Of a DNA stretch of 48,244 nt, positions 1-9,627 are shown piece by piece. Source of the DNA: Hyphomicrobiales bacterium (lineage in GTDB: Bacteria > Pseudomonadota > Alphaproteobacteria > Rhizobiales > Rhizobiaceae); assembly GCA_900469445.1 (NCBI GenBank), contig UBXM01000018.1, positions 7,595 to 55,838 of the forward strand, written 5' to 3'. The position numbers were made by a program, and so were the translations under genes. Position 1 is the stretch's first letter, and each line of letters starts with the position of its first letter. The notes beneath the pieces were generated by a model, which saw nothing but the letters and a program-made list of their open reading frames with translations, had not been told where the DNA came from and did not search any database.

Positions 1-101
1 GCTCCCGGCAAAGCCAGCCCGTCATCTAGCGGCTGGCGACATTCGATTTTGGTTTGCCAATTTTGCGATTCAAGATCTGCCGCGAAAAAAAAACGACGGT
101 A

Positions 102-392
102 TCAGTGGATCGAGCGGCTCAGGACGCGATGGGGATAAGTGGCCTTGAACTGCGATATCATTGCGCATGCCTGCTGCAACAGGCGCGCCGCCGTCTCAGG
201 CGTATCGCGCGCAAGGTCATCAGCGTTGGCACGGATTGCCTGAGCGAAATTTGCGGACATCAAGGCGAAACGGCCCTCGCCATAGACCAGAGCGTCCTGG
301 GATGTTGTCTCAAGCCACCGGGCGAAATCGATGATGATTTCTTCCCTTTCGGAAACGCTCGCGTTTTTCATGATCTCGATATTCTGTTCCAT
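102..392 (-). CDS. hypothetical protein, 96 aa
   Basis: I do not recognise the family. The 96-residue product is soluble and mostly helical-looking, with alternating acidic and hydrophobic residues and no signal peptide or membrane segment. Its composition looks like real coding sequence, whereas the overlapping plus-strand frame is rich in Arg and Ser as shadow frames usually are. The ATG has only a weak GGAG about a dozen bases upstream, so the start is uncertain. It lies on the same strand as the Usg gene upstream of it, about 90 bp apart, and could be co-transcribed. No function is proposed. Confidence 0.5.
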   Translation of the reverse strand: MEQNIEIMKNASVSEREEIIIDFARWLETTSQDALVYGEGRFALMSANFAQAIRANADDLARDTPETAARLLQQACAMISQFKATYPHRVLSRSIH

Positions 393-485
393 GCGGTCTC
401 GACTCCATACAGACGTGGAAAGCGACCGAGCCCATCAGGCCTCGGCCGCCGCTCAGCTAGGAGAGCGAGAAATCGAATTCAAGGT

Positions 486-758
486 TCACTGTAGCTTGAA
501 TTCGCCATCGACGCGCCGCCATTCATTCGGCCCGATCAGGCGCTGGTGGCTGTAACGAACAGAATGCAGAGGCCCATCCAGAGAGGTCTGCCAGAAATCC
601 AGGAACTTGCGCATCTCGGGGAAATCGGGTGCAAGATCGTAGTTCTGCCAGACATAGGTCTGAAGAGCGAATTCAAAGTCTGGGATGCGATAGAGGATGT
701 GTGCGGTTGTGAGGCCGTAGCCACTGAGCTGCCGCTCCAGGTCCGATGAGAATTGCAT
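486..758 (-). CDS. usg: Usg family protein
   Basis: This 90-residue protein matches the Usg family of alphaproteobacteria, known as a small conserved protein of unknown function first noted beside a tryptophan gene. Family hallmarks visible are the GYGLTTAHILYRIPD segment near residue 13, the QTYVWQNYDLAPDFPE segment around residues 33-48, and GPLHSVR near residue 62. Length equals the usual family length of about 90 residues, so the gene looks intact. It is transcribed away from groESL, leaving about 275 bp between them that hold the groESL control region. The biochemical role is not known. Confidence 0.85.
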   Translation of the reverse strand: MQFSSDLERQLSGYGLTTAHILYRIPDFEFALQTYVWQNYDLAPDFPEMRKFLDFWQTSLDGPLHSVRYSHQRLIGPNEWRRVDGEFKLQ

Positions 759-861
759 GCTTCATCTCCGTTTCGTGACACTGCGAAGGTGACGCAAAAT
801 TTTGCAGCGATCAATGATTTTCCGAACTGGCTGTTGGTTTTTACTGTTCCTTTTCAGCATG

Positions 862-888
862 TTAGCAGCCACGACGAGCGAGTGCTAA
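862..888 (+). promoter_or_regulatory. CIRCE operator (HrcA binding site), imperfect left arm
   Basis: The sequence is TTAGCAGCC, nine bases, then GAGTGCTAA. The right arm is a perfect CIRCE half-site; the left arm differs from the consensus TTAGCACTC at two bases. CIRCE is the operator of the HrcA repressor and normally lies between promoter and groES. Here it starts about 170 bp before the groES start codon and slightly upstream of the best promoter candidate, so control of groESL by HrcA is likely but possibly weakened. Confidence 0.8.
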
Positions 889-905
889 TTTTTTCAGAAC
901 CCCCT

Positions 906-935
906 CTTGAAATCGAAAAATCTCGAAAATAAATT
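906..935 (+). promoter_or_regulatory. candidate groESL promoter (sigma-70 or RpoH type)
   Basis: CTTGAAA (906-912) is followed after a 17-base spacer by TAAATT (930-935). The first element fits both a -35 box and the CTTGAA start of alphaproteobacterial heat-shock (RpoH) promoters; the second fits a sigma-70 -10 box better than the RpoH one. It lies just downstream of the CIRCE operator and about 100 bp before groES. Assignment is by pattern only. Confidence 0.4.
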
Positions 936-1034
936 TTGCCCGCGAACGCTCGACTGAGGTTCGCACCCGTCCGGATTGGTCACCCGGTCCGGTAGGGGAT
1001 TTTGCGTCATCTTTTTTGTCCAATGGAGGAAAAC

Positions 1035-1349
1035 ATGTCGTTCCGACCGCTTCATGATCGCATTCTCGTCCGCCGGGTCGAATCCCTGGAAAAGACCAAA
1101 GGCGGCATCATCATTCCGGATACCGCCAAGGAAAAGCCATCCGAGGGCGAGGTCGTCGCCGCCGGCCCTGGTGCGCGCAACGAAGCCGGCCAGATCCAGG
1201 CGCTCGACGTCAAGGCGGGCGATCGCATCCTGTTCGGCAAATGGTCAGGCACCGAAATCAAGATCAACGGCGAAGACCTGTTGATCATGAAGGAAAGCGA
1301 CGTCCTGGGCATTATCGAAGCCCAGGCTGAGCAGAAGCAGGCTGCGTAA
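1035..1349 (+). CDS. groES: co-chaperonin GroES
   Basis: GroES forms the heptameric lid of the GroEL folding chamber in the cytoplasm. The 104-residue product starts [13 protein letters not shown], has the mobile-loop region [17 protein letters not shown] at about residues 18-34, and ends in the usual ILGIIE-type strand followed by a Gln/Ala tail. I chose the ATG at 1035 because GGAGGA sits four bases upstream and the conserved N-terminus begins there; an upstream ATG at 1002 would add eleven unconserved residues. It is the first gene of a groES-groEL operon, 52 bp before groEL, under a CIRCE operator. Confidence 0.97.
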   Translation: MSFRPLHDRILVRRVESLEKTKGGIIIPDTAKEKPSEGEVVAAGPGARNEAGQIQALDVKAGDRILFGKWSGTEIKINGEDLLIMKESDVLGIIEAQAEQKQAA

Positions 1350-1389
1350 TCACGGATTGCCGGCCATCAGTCAAAAAGCTGCCTATTGA

Positions 1390-3030
<1,641 letters not shown>

Positions 3031-3038
3031 GGAAGTTG

Positions 3039-3071
3039 TGGCCCACCCCATTCGTGGGGTGGGCCATTTTT
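3039..3071 (+). terminator. rho-independent terminator of groESL
   Basis: A perfect 12-bp stem (TGGCCCACCCCA, loop TTCG, TGGGGTGGGCCA) is followed by a run of five T. It lies 9 bp after the groEL stop codon. The UUCG tetraloop gives an exceptionally stable hairpin. Confidence 0.95.
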
Positions 3072-3084
3072 GGGGAGATAAAAA

Positions 3085-3306
3085 GTGCCAGCACCAATTT
3101 CGAAAGAGGATGCACTTTTCTGTGCAGGTGTCGTGAAGGAAGTGGCACGCGCTCAAGGCATCGTGCGCGATCCCGCAGCAATCGGTCGGCTGACTGCGAC
3201 GGTCGCCAGGCACTTCAATCGAGGCGTGCGCGACCGGGCGCAGCTTTTGGAGGCGGCCATGGTGTCTACACAATCCGACGGCATTTCCCTTCAATCATCA
3301 AAATGA
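3085..3306 (+). CDS. small groEL-linked protein, 73 aa
   Basis: The family is not recognised by name. The protein starts at GTG with GGGGAG about eight bases upstream, immediately after the groEL terminator. It is helical and soluble, with a central IVRDPAAIGRLTATVAR segment. A clear paralogue of 72 residues lies at 42372, directly after the 3' remnant of another groEL; the two genes share an exact 60-base block. The repeated linkage to two groEL genes argues that it is a real gene duplicated with the chaperonin, although its role is unknown. The last fifteen residues are not shared. Confidence 0.7.
   Translation: MPAPISKEDALFCAGVVKEVARAQGIVRDPAAIGRLTATVARHFNRGVRDRAQLLEAAMVSTQSDGISLQSSK
3151..3210 (+). 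repeat. 60-bp exact repeat shared with 42438-42497
   Basis: Sixty bases starting GCTCAAGGCATCGTGCGCGA are identical in the two small groEL-linked genes, within a longer region of high similarity. Exact identity over 60 bases in otherwise diverged genes suggests recent duplication or gene conversion. Confidence 0.9.
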
Positions 3307-3396
3307 TCACGGTATCCCGGTCTTTGATTTGAGCGCTCCGATCATAGCCAGGCGTAAAACCCTCGGATCACTGCTTCCCGATCGGAGAAAACGCTT

Positions 3397-3876
3397 TTAT
3401 TTTTCTGAATATTTTCCAATGTTAAGGGACATGGGTCGCTCACCACCAGGTGGGAGGCCAAACAGCGTCCTCACCCAGTTTAAGAATGCACCATACGGCC
3501 GCCCGAGAAAGAGCATCATGACCGTCGCCCCGAGGATGCCCCAAAGTAAACCTGCTCCTGATGCGCCAGTCGAGGCGATGATCAATCCGTATATCGGGAC
3601 CTGAAAACTCACGAGCGCCAGACTGTCCCATAGCAATTGTGAGAGCCGCGCGTCGCTCGCGCGCTTCATCAAGAAGTCGCGCCATAGCCCATAGGGTCGG
3701 GCGACAGGGACCATAAGCACTGCGCCGGTCAATCGTGCCTGGAACACCTGATCCCAAGTCATTCCGGCGATAAAGCGTTCATTGACTATTCCTGTAGTTG
3801 TGAAGAACAAAATCAGCGCGACAGTGTCAGAAAGAAAAGCTTTTCGACGCTCCGGATTGGCCAAATGATTTACCAA
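3397..3876 (-). CDS. alaE: L-alanine exporter AlaE family protein
   Basis: AlaE is an inner-membrane exporter that removes excess L-alanine. The 159-residue protein matches the family in size (about 150) and pattern: an N-terminal DTVALILFFTTTGIVNE segment, the FQARLTGAVLMVPVARPYG region, a DSLALVSFQVPIYGLI helix and a C-terminal GRPYGAFLNWVRTLFG motif. Four hydrophobic stretches suit its four membrane spans. It stands alone, convergent with the small groEL-linked gene and followed upstream by decayed genes. No regulatory site is evident. Confidence 0.85.
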   Translation of the reverse strand: MVNHLANPERRKAFLSDTVALILFFTTTGIVNERFIAGMTWDQVFQARLTGAVLMVPVARPYGLWRDFLMKRASDARLSQLLWDSLALVSFQVPIYGLIIASTGASGAGLLWGILGATVMMLFLGRPYGAFLNWVRTLFGLPPGGERPMSLNIGKYSEK

Positions 3877-4002
3877 AACGAGTTCCTTCTAAAGGCTGGT
3901 CAGACGCAGACCCCTCGGCGGGATCGGCGCTGCTGCCAACTGACAGGTGCCAGCGGTCAACTGCTGCTTATCCTTCACGGTTCCAGAAGTGTGAGGAATT
4001 GA

Positions 4003-4580
4003 CTATAAATTCGCCTCGAATGAAGGGGCTCCGAAAAACGCCAATAGCGCCGCGGCGAGTTTCTCCGGGGCTTCCATCGCGATGTAATGCCCAACACCCT
4101 CGATGGCATGAGCGCGGCCCCTCCCTCTATGGACAGCCTGCAGCTTTTGCAGCGTGTAATCGCTTTCGGTCCGGTCAATCGCCATAGTCGGAATTGTAAG
4201 CGGAACGTCCTTCGCGATCGCCCGGATCGCTTCGGCTTCGCGAAGCATCGAACCGTAGAGTGCCAGGGCGCCGCTCCAGCCGCCCTCGCCTGCGTAGTCG
4301 CGCGCGAGTTCGGCGACGTCCCGCGGCGTCACCGCGTCACCGACAACTGTCGCAGCCGGCATGATGAAATCGCTTTTTCGCGGCCCTTGAAGAAGGTCTC
4401 TGCTGCGCTCGGGGTGGCCAGCAGCCCGATATACCAAGCACCACCTTTTGCGACATCCGCCAGCATTTCGAGGCCGAAGCCGGCAAGACCGGTTTCGGTT
4501 CCGGTGAAGCTTAGGAGGCTTTCCGGATGAGCTGAAGCGAGACGTACACCAGCGCCTCCGCTTATATCCTGGACATGCTG
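4003..4580 (-). pseudogene. alpha/beta hydrolase remnant, 5'-truncated and frameshifted
   Basis: Two frames on the minus strand together give an alpha/beta hydrolase of the epoxide-hydrolase/haloalkane-dehalogenase kind. The first contains QDISGGAGVRLASAHPESLL, which corresponds to the nucleophile-elbow region with Asp as the expected nucleophile. After a shift near the A-run at about 4375 the other frame continues through a cap-like helical part and ends with VEGVGHYIAMEAPEKLA, the catalytic His region. The N-terminal third, including the oxyanion-hole motif, is missing. With one truncation and one frameshift it should not make an active enzyme. Confidence 0.7.
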
Positions 4581-4791
4581 ATTGCTCTATTTGGAGATGG
4601 CCTTTCACAAACCTCACAATGAGCGTCACCCAGATTGTCGGCGTGTCGGGAACGACTTTGATGGCGACTACATAGCCATGCTCTTTGCAAGGATACGATC
4701 CGGCAACCTCGTTCTCGCACACTTTCCGTCCACTAGTTACTTTTTGGGTCAGGCATGTAGGCTGTTGCGTAGGCTGGTAGGCGCGCCTTTT

Positions 4792-5165
4792 TCATTTCGT
4801 TGATTGAGACCGCGCGCTCAGCTTATTGCCATCCGGGTCGCGAAGATAAGCGACAAAGGCGCGTTCGGACGCTCCGTCGGTGGACTCTCAATCGCCATGC
4901 CACCGTGCGCGGTACCAGCGGCGTGCCACGCGAGAACATGGTCGCGACTGATAGCTGCGATGCCGATCGTCCCACCATTTGCGGCGGTCGCGGGCTTGCC
5001 ATCGATCGGTGTAGTGATCATTAGCCGCCCCCCATCATGGATGTAGATAAGGCGACCTCTGGCATCCATCTCGCCGGGCTTGCCTCCCAATGCAGCGAAT
5101 GTGGCGTCGTAAAAGCGCCTGGAACGCTCCAGGTCATTGCTGCCGATCATGATGTGGGTGAACAT
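4792..5165 (-). pseudogene. VOC-family (glyoxalase-like) protein, 3' frameshift
   Basis: The frame beginning FTHIMIGSNDLERSRRFYDA is a vicinal-oxygen-chelate fold protein, a family of metal-dependent lyases, dioxygenases and resistance proteins. The expected last strand with its metal-ligand region (YLRDPDGNKLSA) is present but in another frame: a shift at about 4865-4885 makes the reading frame end early with unrelated residues, 115 in all. If the shift is real, the protein loses its final strand. If it is a sequence error, the intact gene would end at about 4792. It lies next to, and on the same strand as, the AraC-type regulator upstream. Confidence 0.75.
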
Positions 5166-5210
5166 GCGTCCTCTCCAACCGGTTGCTTCTGTCGCCGCAC
5201 TCTCTCACAT

Positions 5211-6017
5211 TCAACTCTCGAATTTCCGCAAATATTGCGCTGGCGAGGCACCGAGTGCTTTCTTGAACATCGTAATGAACGCGGAAACGGACTCATACCC
5301 GAGATCCCCCGAAACCTGCTGTACCGTCGCGCCAGCCGCGAGACTTCGGATGGCAATGATCAATTGCGACTGTTGCCGCCAACGACCGAAGGTCAAGCCG
5401 GTCTCCTGCTGAACGAGCCGCGCAAGCGAGTTCTCGCTCATCGCCAGGCGCTTGGCCCATTGTGCCATGGTGCTGCGGTCGGACGGATCTTCCACCAGCG
5501 CAGAAGCGATACGGTTCAATCTTGCCTCAGATGTCAGCGGTAAATGCAGATCCTCCACCGGCATCCGTGACAAGGCCGACAGAAGCATGGTTGTCATCGT
5601 GTCCCCATAAGCAGCCGCAACCTCGGATTGGTCAGCCATCTCGATGATGAGCTCTCTGACAAGTGGAGACAGCGACAGCGTGCAGCATCGATCCGGTAAA
5701 TCGACAGCGTCCGGCTCGATAAATAGAAAAAACAACCGAGCATTCGCGGTCGCCACGTTGCTGTGCGGCATACCGCCGGGAACCCATACGCCGCACTGAG
5801 GCGGCACAATCCACAGGCCGCTCGGAACACGGCATGTCACTCCGCCCCGCGACGCCATGACGAGTTGCCCTTTTCTATGCCGGTGCTCCGGTGCCTCGCG
5901 GTCATTCTGCGAGACGTCGATCCTCTCCGCATGTGCTCGCAAGGTCGACTGTTCAAAACCTTCCCCAAGTAGAGCGTCAGAAAGGGATAAGCGATTTTGG
6001 TGGAATTTCGTTATCAT
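5211..6017 (-). CDS. AraC family transcriptional regulator
   Basis: The 268-residue protein has an N-terminal cupin-like sensor part (EHRHRKGQLVMASRGG near residue 43, PPQCGVWVPGGMPH near residue 72) and a C-terminal AraC-type double helix-turn-helix (about residues 165-268) with the typical DLGYESVSAFITMFKKALG motif. Such proteins with a cupin in place of the arabinose-binding fold usually act as drug- or metabolite-responsive regulators of a neighbouring transporter or enzyme. Candidate targets are the VOC gene downstream or the truncated FUSC exporter gene on the other side. The start codon lies just after an AT-rich stretch at about 6000-6020. Confidence 0.9.
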   Translation of the reverse strand: MITKFHQNRLSLSDALLGEGFEQSTLRAHAERIDVSQNDREAPEHRHRKGQLVMASRGGVTCRVPSGLWIVPPQCGVWVPGGMPHSNVATANARLFFLFIEPDAVDLPDRCCTLSLSPLVRELIIEMADQSEVAAAYGDTMTTMLLSALSRMPVEDLHLPLTSEARLNRIASALVEDPSDRSTMAQWAKRLAMSENSLARLVQQETGLTFGRWRQQSQLIIAIRSLAAGATVQQVSGDLGYESVSAFITMFKKALGASPAQYLRKFES

Positions 6018-6449
6018 CAGATGATATCTCTAAATTCCTCGTGGCGACTTGTCGATAATGTTCTCCGAAAGAAGTCGGAGAATGTCGATGGCACTATACG
6101 AGCCTACCTCCCATTGGTGGTCTGATATCGTCCAGACCGAATTTCGCTTGTCTCAGAAACGCAATGTTGGCGAGAGTATCTTGCCTCCAAAATATCCGCG
6201 TATCCGGTTCGGTCAAATCTCAGGGTCAAAGAGAATGACGAAAGCTGTTCTTGCAAGGGTTCGCGGATTCTTTGCACACCAGCCGTCTGCCGAGCCGTCT
6301 GTTTCATGTGCCGATCTGACCGAAGCATATATGCATGCTTGCGTGGCAGCGACGTTCTTCTGCTACGTCTCGCCCGAACTCTACGGCCTTGCCGACGCAA
6401 CAGATGAGCAAGGCGCTCCGCGAAGGAACGACTCGTCCGGAGATGACTC
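6018..6449. other. 432-bp stretch without a supported gene
   Basis: Open frames cross this stretch on both strands, but neither product resembles a known family and both have shadow-like composition. One plus-strand frame stops in a TGA that overlaps the FUSC start codon, as a coupled gene would. That is the only argument for a lost upstream gene. Confidence 0.4.
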
Positions 6450-6802
6450 ATGAGCGCTCGACCGGTTGTCACAACCGGCAACGTGCTTTTTTCGTTAAAG
6501 ACATTCCTGGCGGCCATGCTGGCCTATTACATTGCTGTCAGATTCGATCTGCCGCGACCATTCTGGGCGGTGGCAACCGTCTACATCGTCGCTCATCCAC
6601 TGTCCGGCGCAATCTCATCGAAATCGCTCTACCGCATGGTGGGCACTGCGATCGGTGGCGCCGCAACACTTATTTTGGTCCCTAATCTGGTGAACGAGCC
6701 GATCCTGTTGTCTGCGGCTATCATCGCGTGGGCCTCAGGGTGCACGTTCATCAGCCTTCTCGATCGCACGCCTCGCGGCTATGCGCCGCTTCTTGCCGGA
6801 TA
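6450..6802 (+). pseudogene. FUSC family exporter, N-terminal fragment
   Basis: The first 118 or so residues match the N-terminus of FUSC-type (aromatic-acid or fusaric-acid efflux) membrane proteins: LKTFLAAMLAYYIAVRFDLP, then RPFWAVATVYIVAHPLSG, then a hydrophobic helix and [16 protein letters not shown]. The family protein has about 650-700 residues, so more than 80 percent is missing. The frame runs on for 24 residues into DNA that is the antisense of an nhaA fragment. The break is at about 6800. No fusaric-acid resistance partner genes follow. Confidence 0.85.
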
Positions 6803-7247
6803 CGCGCGAGCCCAGCAAGGAAATGACCCCAAGCGCGAAAGCGATATCAGTTGCCGTTGGAATGGCCCATCCGCGTAGCGCTGTAGGATCGTTCCGGTTG
6901 AAGAAGACATATACCAGCGCGGGCGCGAGCATACCGGCAGCAGCACCGGCGCCCGGCAGAATGCGACGGTTCCAGCTAGAAAGCTGTCCATCAAGCATTT
7001 CGCGCTTGATCTCCAGGCCGACCAGCAGGAAGAACACCGCCATCACCGCGTCGTTGACCCAGTGTTGCAGGCTCAGAGGGCCAAGATAGACATGAAGCAG
7101 ATGGAAATAGCCCTCGGCCAAAGGCGAATTTGCGACCAGGATCGCCACGAATGCAACGGCCATCAGCACAAGGCCGCCAGATGCCTCGTTGTCGAGGAAG
7201 TTGCGTAGAGTTGAGTTTATGCGACCCTTTGGAACTGTCGAAGACAT
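6798..7247 (-). pseudogene. nhaA: Na+/H+ antiporter NhaA, N-terminal fragment
   Basis: About 149 residues match the start of the NhaA antiporter, including [22 protein letters not shown], the [21 protein letters not shown] segment and [20 protein letters not shown], which carries the conserved Asp pair region. NhaA normally has about 390 residues; the rest is lost at the same point (about 6800) where the convergent FUSC fragment ends. Translation would run on through 20 unrelated residues. The gene start looks normal, so transcription may persist, but no functional antiporter can result. Confidence 0.88.
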
Positions 7248-7474
7248 GGGTTCACGCTCCCTGGTTGGAAGTTGATCGAAGTCTCCGTCGATTTCGGGGG
7301 AACCCGCAGCGCACGCAGCACACGCCTAGCGGGTTTATAGCCGAGCTGGCTCAATTCTTCCAGCGAAACTGGCCTTCTTGTAATCGAATTTCCAGCGTCC
7401 CCTAGCTTATATCTAACGCCGTCGACTAACTGTTCATCTCAAAACGATGATCGCCGCCAAGGCATTCAGCATCC

Positions 7475-8451
7475 ATGAAAAAGATGCTCACCCTTGCCCT
7501 CACCCTGACGACTGCACTTTCCTGCGCTGCTTATGCAAACACGCTGTCAGTCGAAACCATCAACACCACGCCTATCATCGGCATTCCTGCGGAAAGACCT
7601 GCCGAGCCACCAGATTTTCCAGACCCGGCCATAATCCGCCTGCAGGTTCTCCTCGACCGAGCTGGAGCTTCACCCGGCGTGATCGACGGCAAGTATGGTG
7701 CAAATGTCAGCAAGGCAATTGCCGCATTCGAAGCCATGAGCGGTCTACCGGCGATGGCAAATTGGATGACGGCGTCTTCGGGCAACTGGAGGATGGCAGC
7801 CCGGTTGTCGGGAATTACGAGATTTCGAAGGAAGACAATGAAGGTCTGGTGGACGCAATCCCGAAGGACTATGCGGACCAGGCAGCAAGGGAGCATCTGG
7901 GTTTCAAAAGTGTCGCCGAGCGTCTATCGGAGCGTTTTCATATGAACCCAAAGCTGCTGAAAGCTTTGAACCCCAATTCGAGTTTTCGTGCCGGTGAAAC
8001 GGTGGTGGTAACCGCTCCCGACAAGCCGAAGACCGGCAATGTCACGCGCATTGAAGCACACCGACGCACAGGCCAAGTTGTTGCTTACGCGGAGGATGGG
8101 AGCATCCTGACGATCTATCCGGCCACCATCGGCAGCGAGGACAATCCAACGCTTTCCGGGTCCCATAAGGTGGAAGGTGTCGCCCGGATGCCAGACTACA
8201 CCTACAATCCCAAAATCAACTTCCAGCAGGGCAACAACAAGGAAGTGATGAAGCTTCCAAGCGGCCCGAACAATCCGGTCGGCACTGTCTGGATCGATCT
8301 TTCCGAGCCCACCTATGGAATTCATGGAACGCCGGAGCCGACACTCATCGACAAGGCCGGATCACACGGGTGTATTCGGCTGACGAACTGGGATGTCGAG
8401 GAACTGGCAGCCATGGTAAAGCCACGTGTAATAGTCAATATCGTCGAATAG
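7475..8451 (+). pseudogene. L,D-transpeptidase with peptidoglycan-binding domain, one-base frameshift
   Basis: L,D-transpeptidases of the YkuD family form 3-3 crosslinks in peptidoglycan or attach proteins to it. The frame from ATG 7475 gives a signal peptide (KKMLTLALTLTTALSCAAYA) and a peptidoglycan-binding domain (LQVLLDRAGASPGVIDGKYG). Near 7750 one base appears to be missing; the next frame continues with DGKLDDGVFGQL, a LysM-like stretch, and the catalytic domain with IHGTP and SHGCIRL, where Cys is the nucleophile. All parts of the enzyme are thus present. A single consensus error or a true one-base deletion would explain the break. It stands alone, upstream of a convergent kinase gene. 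Confidence 0.85.
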
Positions 8452-8519
8452 TTTGAGAATGCGGCGAACAGATTTTCGACAGTTCCGTCGAAGTCCGGGG
8501 AGCAACGATCCCATCCGTA

Positions 8520-9623
8520 TTACGACTGGCTTTGAAGCTCGGTTAGCGGCACCGACGCGGTGCACCGCAGGCCAGAAGGAAGATAATCGATCGTCACTGA
8601 GCTTCCAGCTCCCAATCCCGCCATGATAAGCCGCGAGCCTGCGCCACGTCTGCTTGGTTCAGCAACTTGCGGCCCACCGGCCTCCTGCCACACTAAATGG
8701 AACATCGGGTCGAGACCGCCCGAGAGCCCCCATTCGATCTCTACGGTCCCCGCGTCATTCGACAAGGCACCGTATTTCGCTGCGTTTGTGCCGAGCTCAT
8801 GGAGGATGAGTGATAGTGAAAGTGCCGACCGCGGTCCCATTTCGACTGACGGGCCGGAGATCGTCAAACGTGTGGGATCATATAGCGCCAGCGTATTATG
8901 GACGATTTCTGTCACCGACGCGTAGCCGGCAGCACCATTGATCAGCATATCGTGAGCCTTGGCCAGGACGGCAATCCGGCCGTTCAATACCTCCGACAGC
9001 GCCGCCACGTCACTTGTTGATCTCAGCGATTGGGAGACGATAGCCTGCACGAGTGCAAGCTGGTTTTTCATGCGGTGAGCGAGCTCAAGGCTCATCTCCC
9101 TTTGATACGCTTCATTTTCGAGGAGCAGAACATTTTCCTGCTCTTTCTGGGTCGCTAGCAGTGCGAGTGCTTGACGTTCTTGTCTTAACGAGATCGACGT
9201 GACGCTGATCGTGTGAATGATAAATATATCAACGCTGACAATGAACGCATAAAACAGAAGCGCCAGCACAGATCCTGGTGTGAGTTCGAACGTGTGGACC
9301 GGTGCGATGAAAAAATACCACGATGCCACGCCGCTTAGGACAGCATTCGTGACACCCGGCCAGAGGCCGCAGACAAGGGTCGCAATAATGACCGCCGGGA
9401 AAAACGTGAGGTATGGGAAACCTGAGGGCAGCTCGTCATTAACAATCAACCTGACGACGAGCGCCACCGCGAATAGGGCGAGTGAGAAGGTCCACCGGAA
9501 CGTCGCGGATCGCTCACGCGTCACGAGTTCCTGAAGCTGCACAATCAAAGATCGCGGTCTCGCGAAACTGCTACCGGTCACTGGGTGACTGACGACAAAC
9601 TTCTTCCCTTCGGGACGTGTCAA
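8520..9623 (-). CDS. HWE-type sensor histidine kinase with DUF4118-like membrane domain
   Basis: The protein has about 367 residues. Four hydrophobic segments (from FSLALFAVALVVRLIV through LALLFYAFIVSVDIFII) match the DUF4118 membrane sensor module; a short coiled coil follows, then a HisKA_2/HWE domain with the phospho-acceptor LAHRMKNQLALVQAIV and a C-terminal ATP-binding part with HELGTNAAKYGAL. HWE kinases are typical of Rhizobiales and often act in light or general stress signalling. An upstream ATG at 9797 would overlap the preceding hybrid kinase by 170 bp, so a TTG at 9623, with an AGAGG nearby and just after that gene's stop codon, seems more likely. The two kinases probably form one operon. 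Confidence 0.85.
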   Translation of the reverse strand: MTRPEGKKFVVSHPVTGSSFARPRSLIVQLQELVTRERSATFRWTFSLALFAVALVVRLIVNDELPSGFPYLTFFPAVIIATLVCGLWPGVTNAVLSGVASWYFFIAPVHTFELTPGSVLALLFYAFIVSVDIFIIHTISVTSISLRQERQALALLATQKEQENVLLLENEAYQREMSLELAHRMKNQLALVQAIVSQSLRSTSDVAALSEVLNGRIAVLAKAHDMLINGAAGYASVTEIVHNTLALYDPTRLTISGPSVEMGPRSALSLSLILHELGTNAAKYGALSNDAGTVEIEWGLSGGLDPMFHLVWQEAGGPQVAEPSRRGAGSRLIMAGLGAGSSVTIDYLPSGLRCTASVPLTELQSQS

Positions 9624-9627
9624 GCGG

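Noticed and set aside
4580..4722. N-terminal extension of the hydrolase frame up to 4722
   Set aside because: This part has Cys/Arg/Ser-rich nonsense composition and belongs to a frame that becomes meaningful only after the shift at about 4375.
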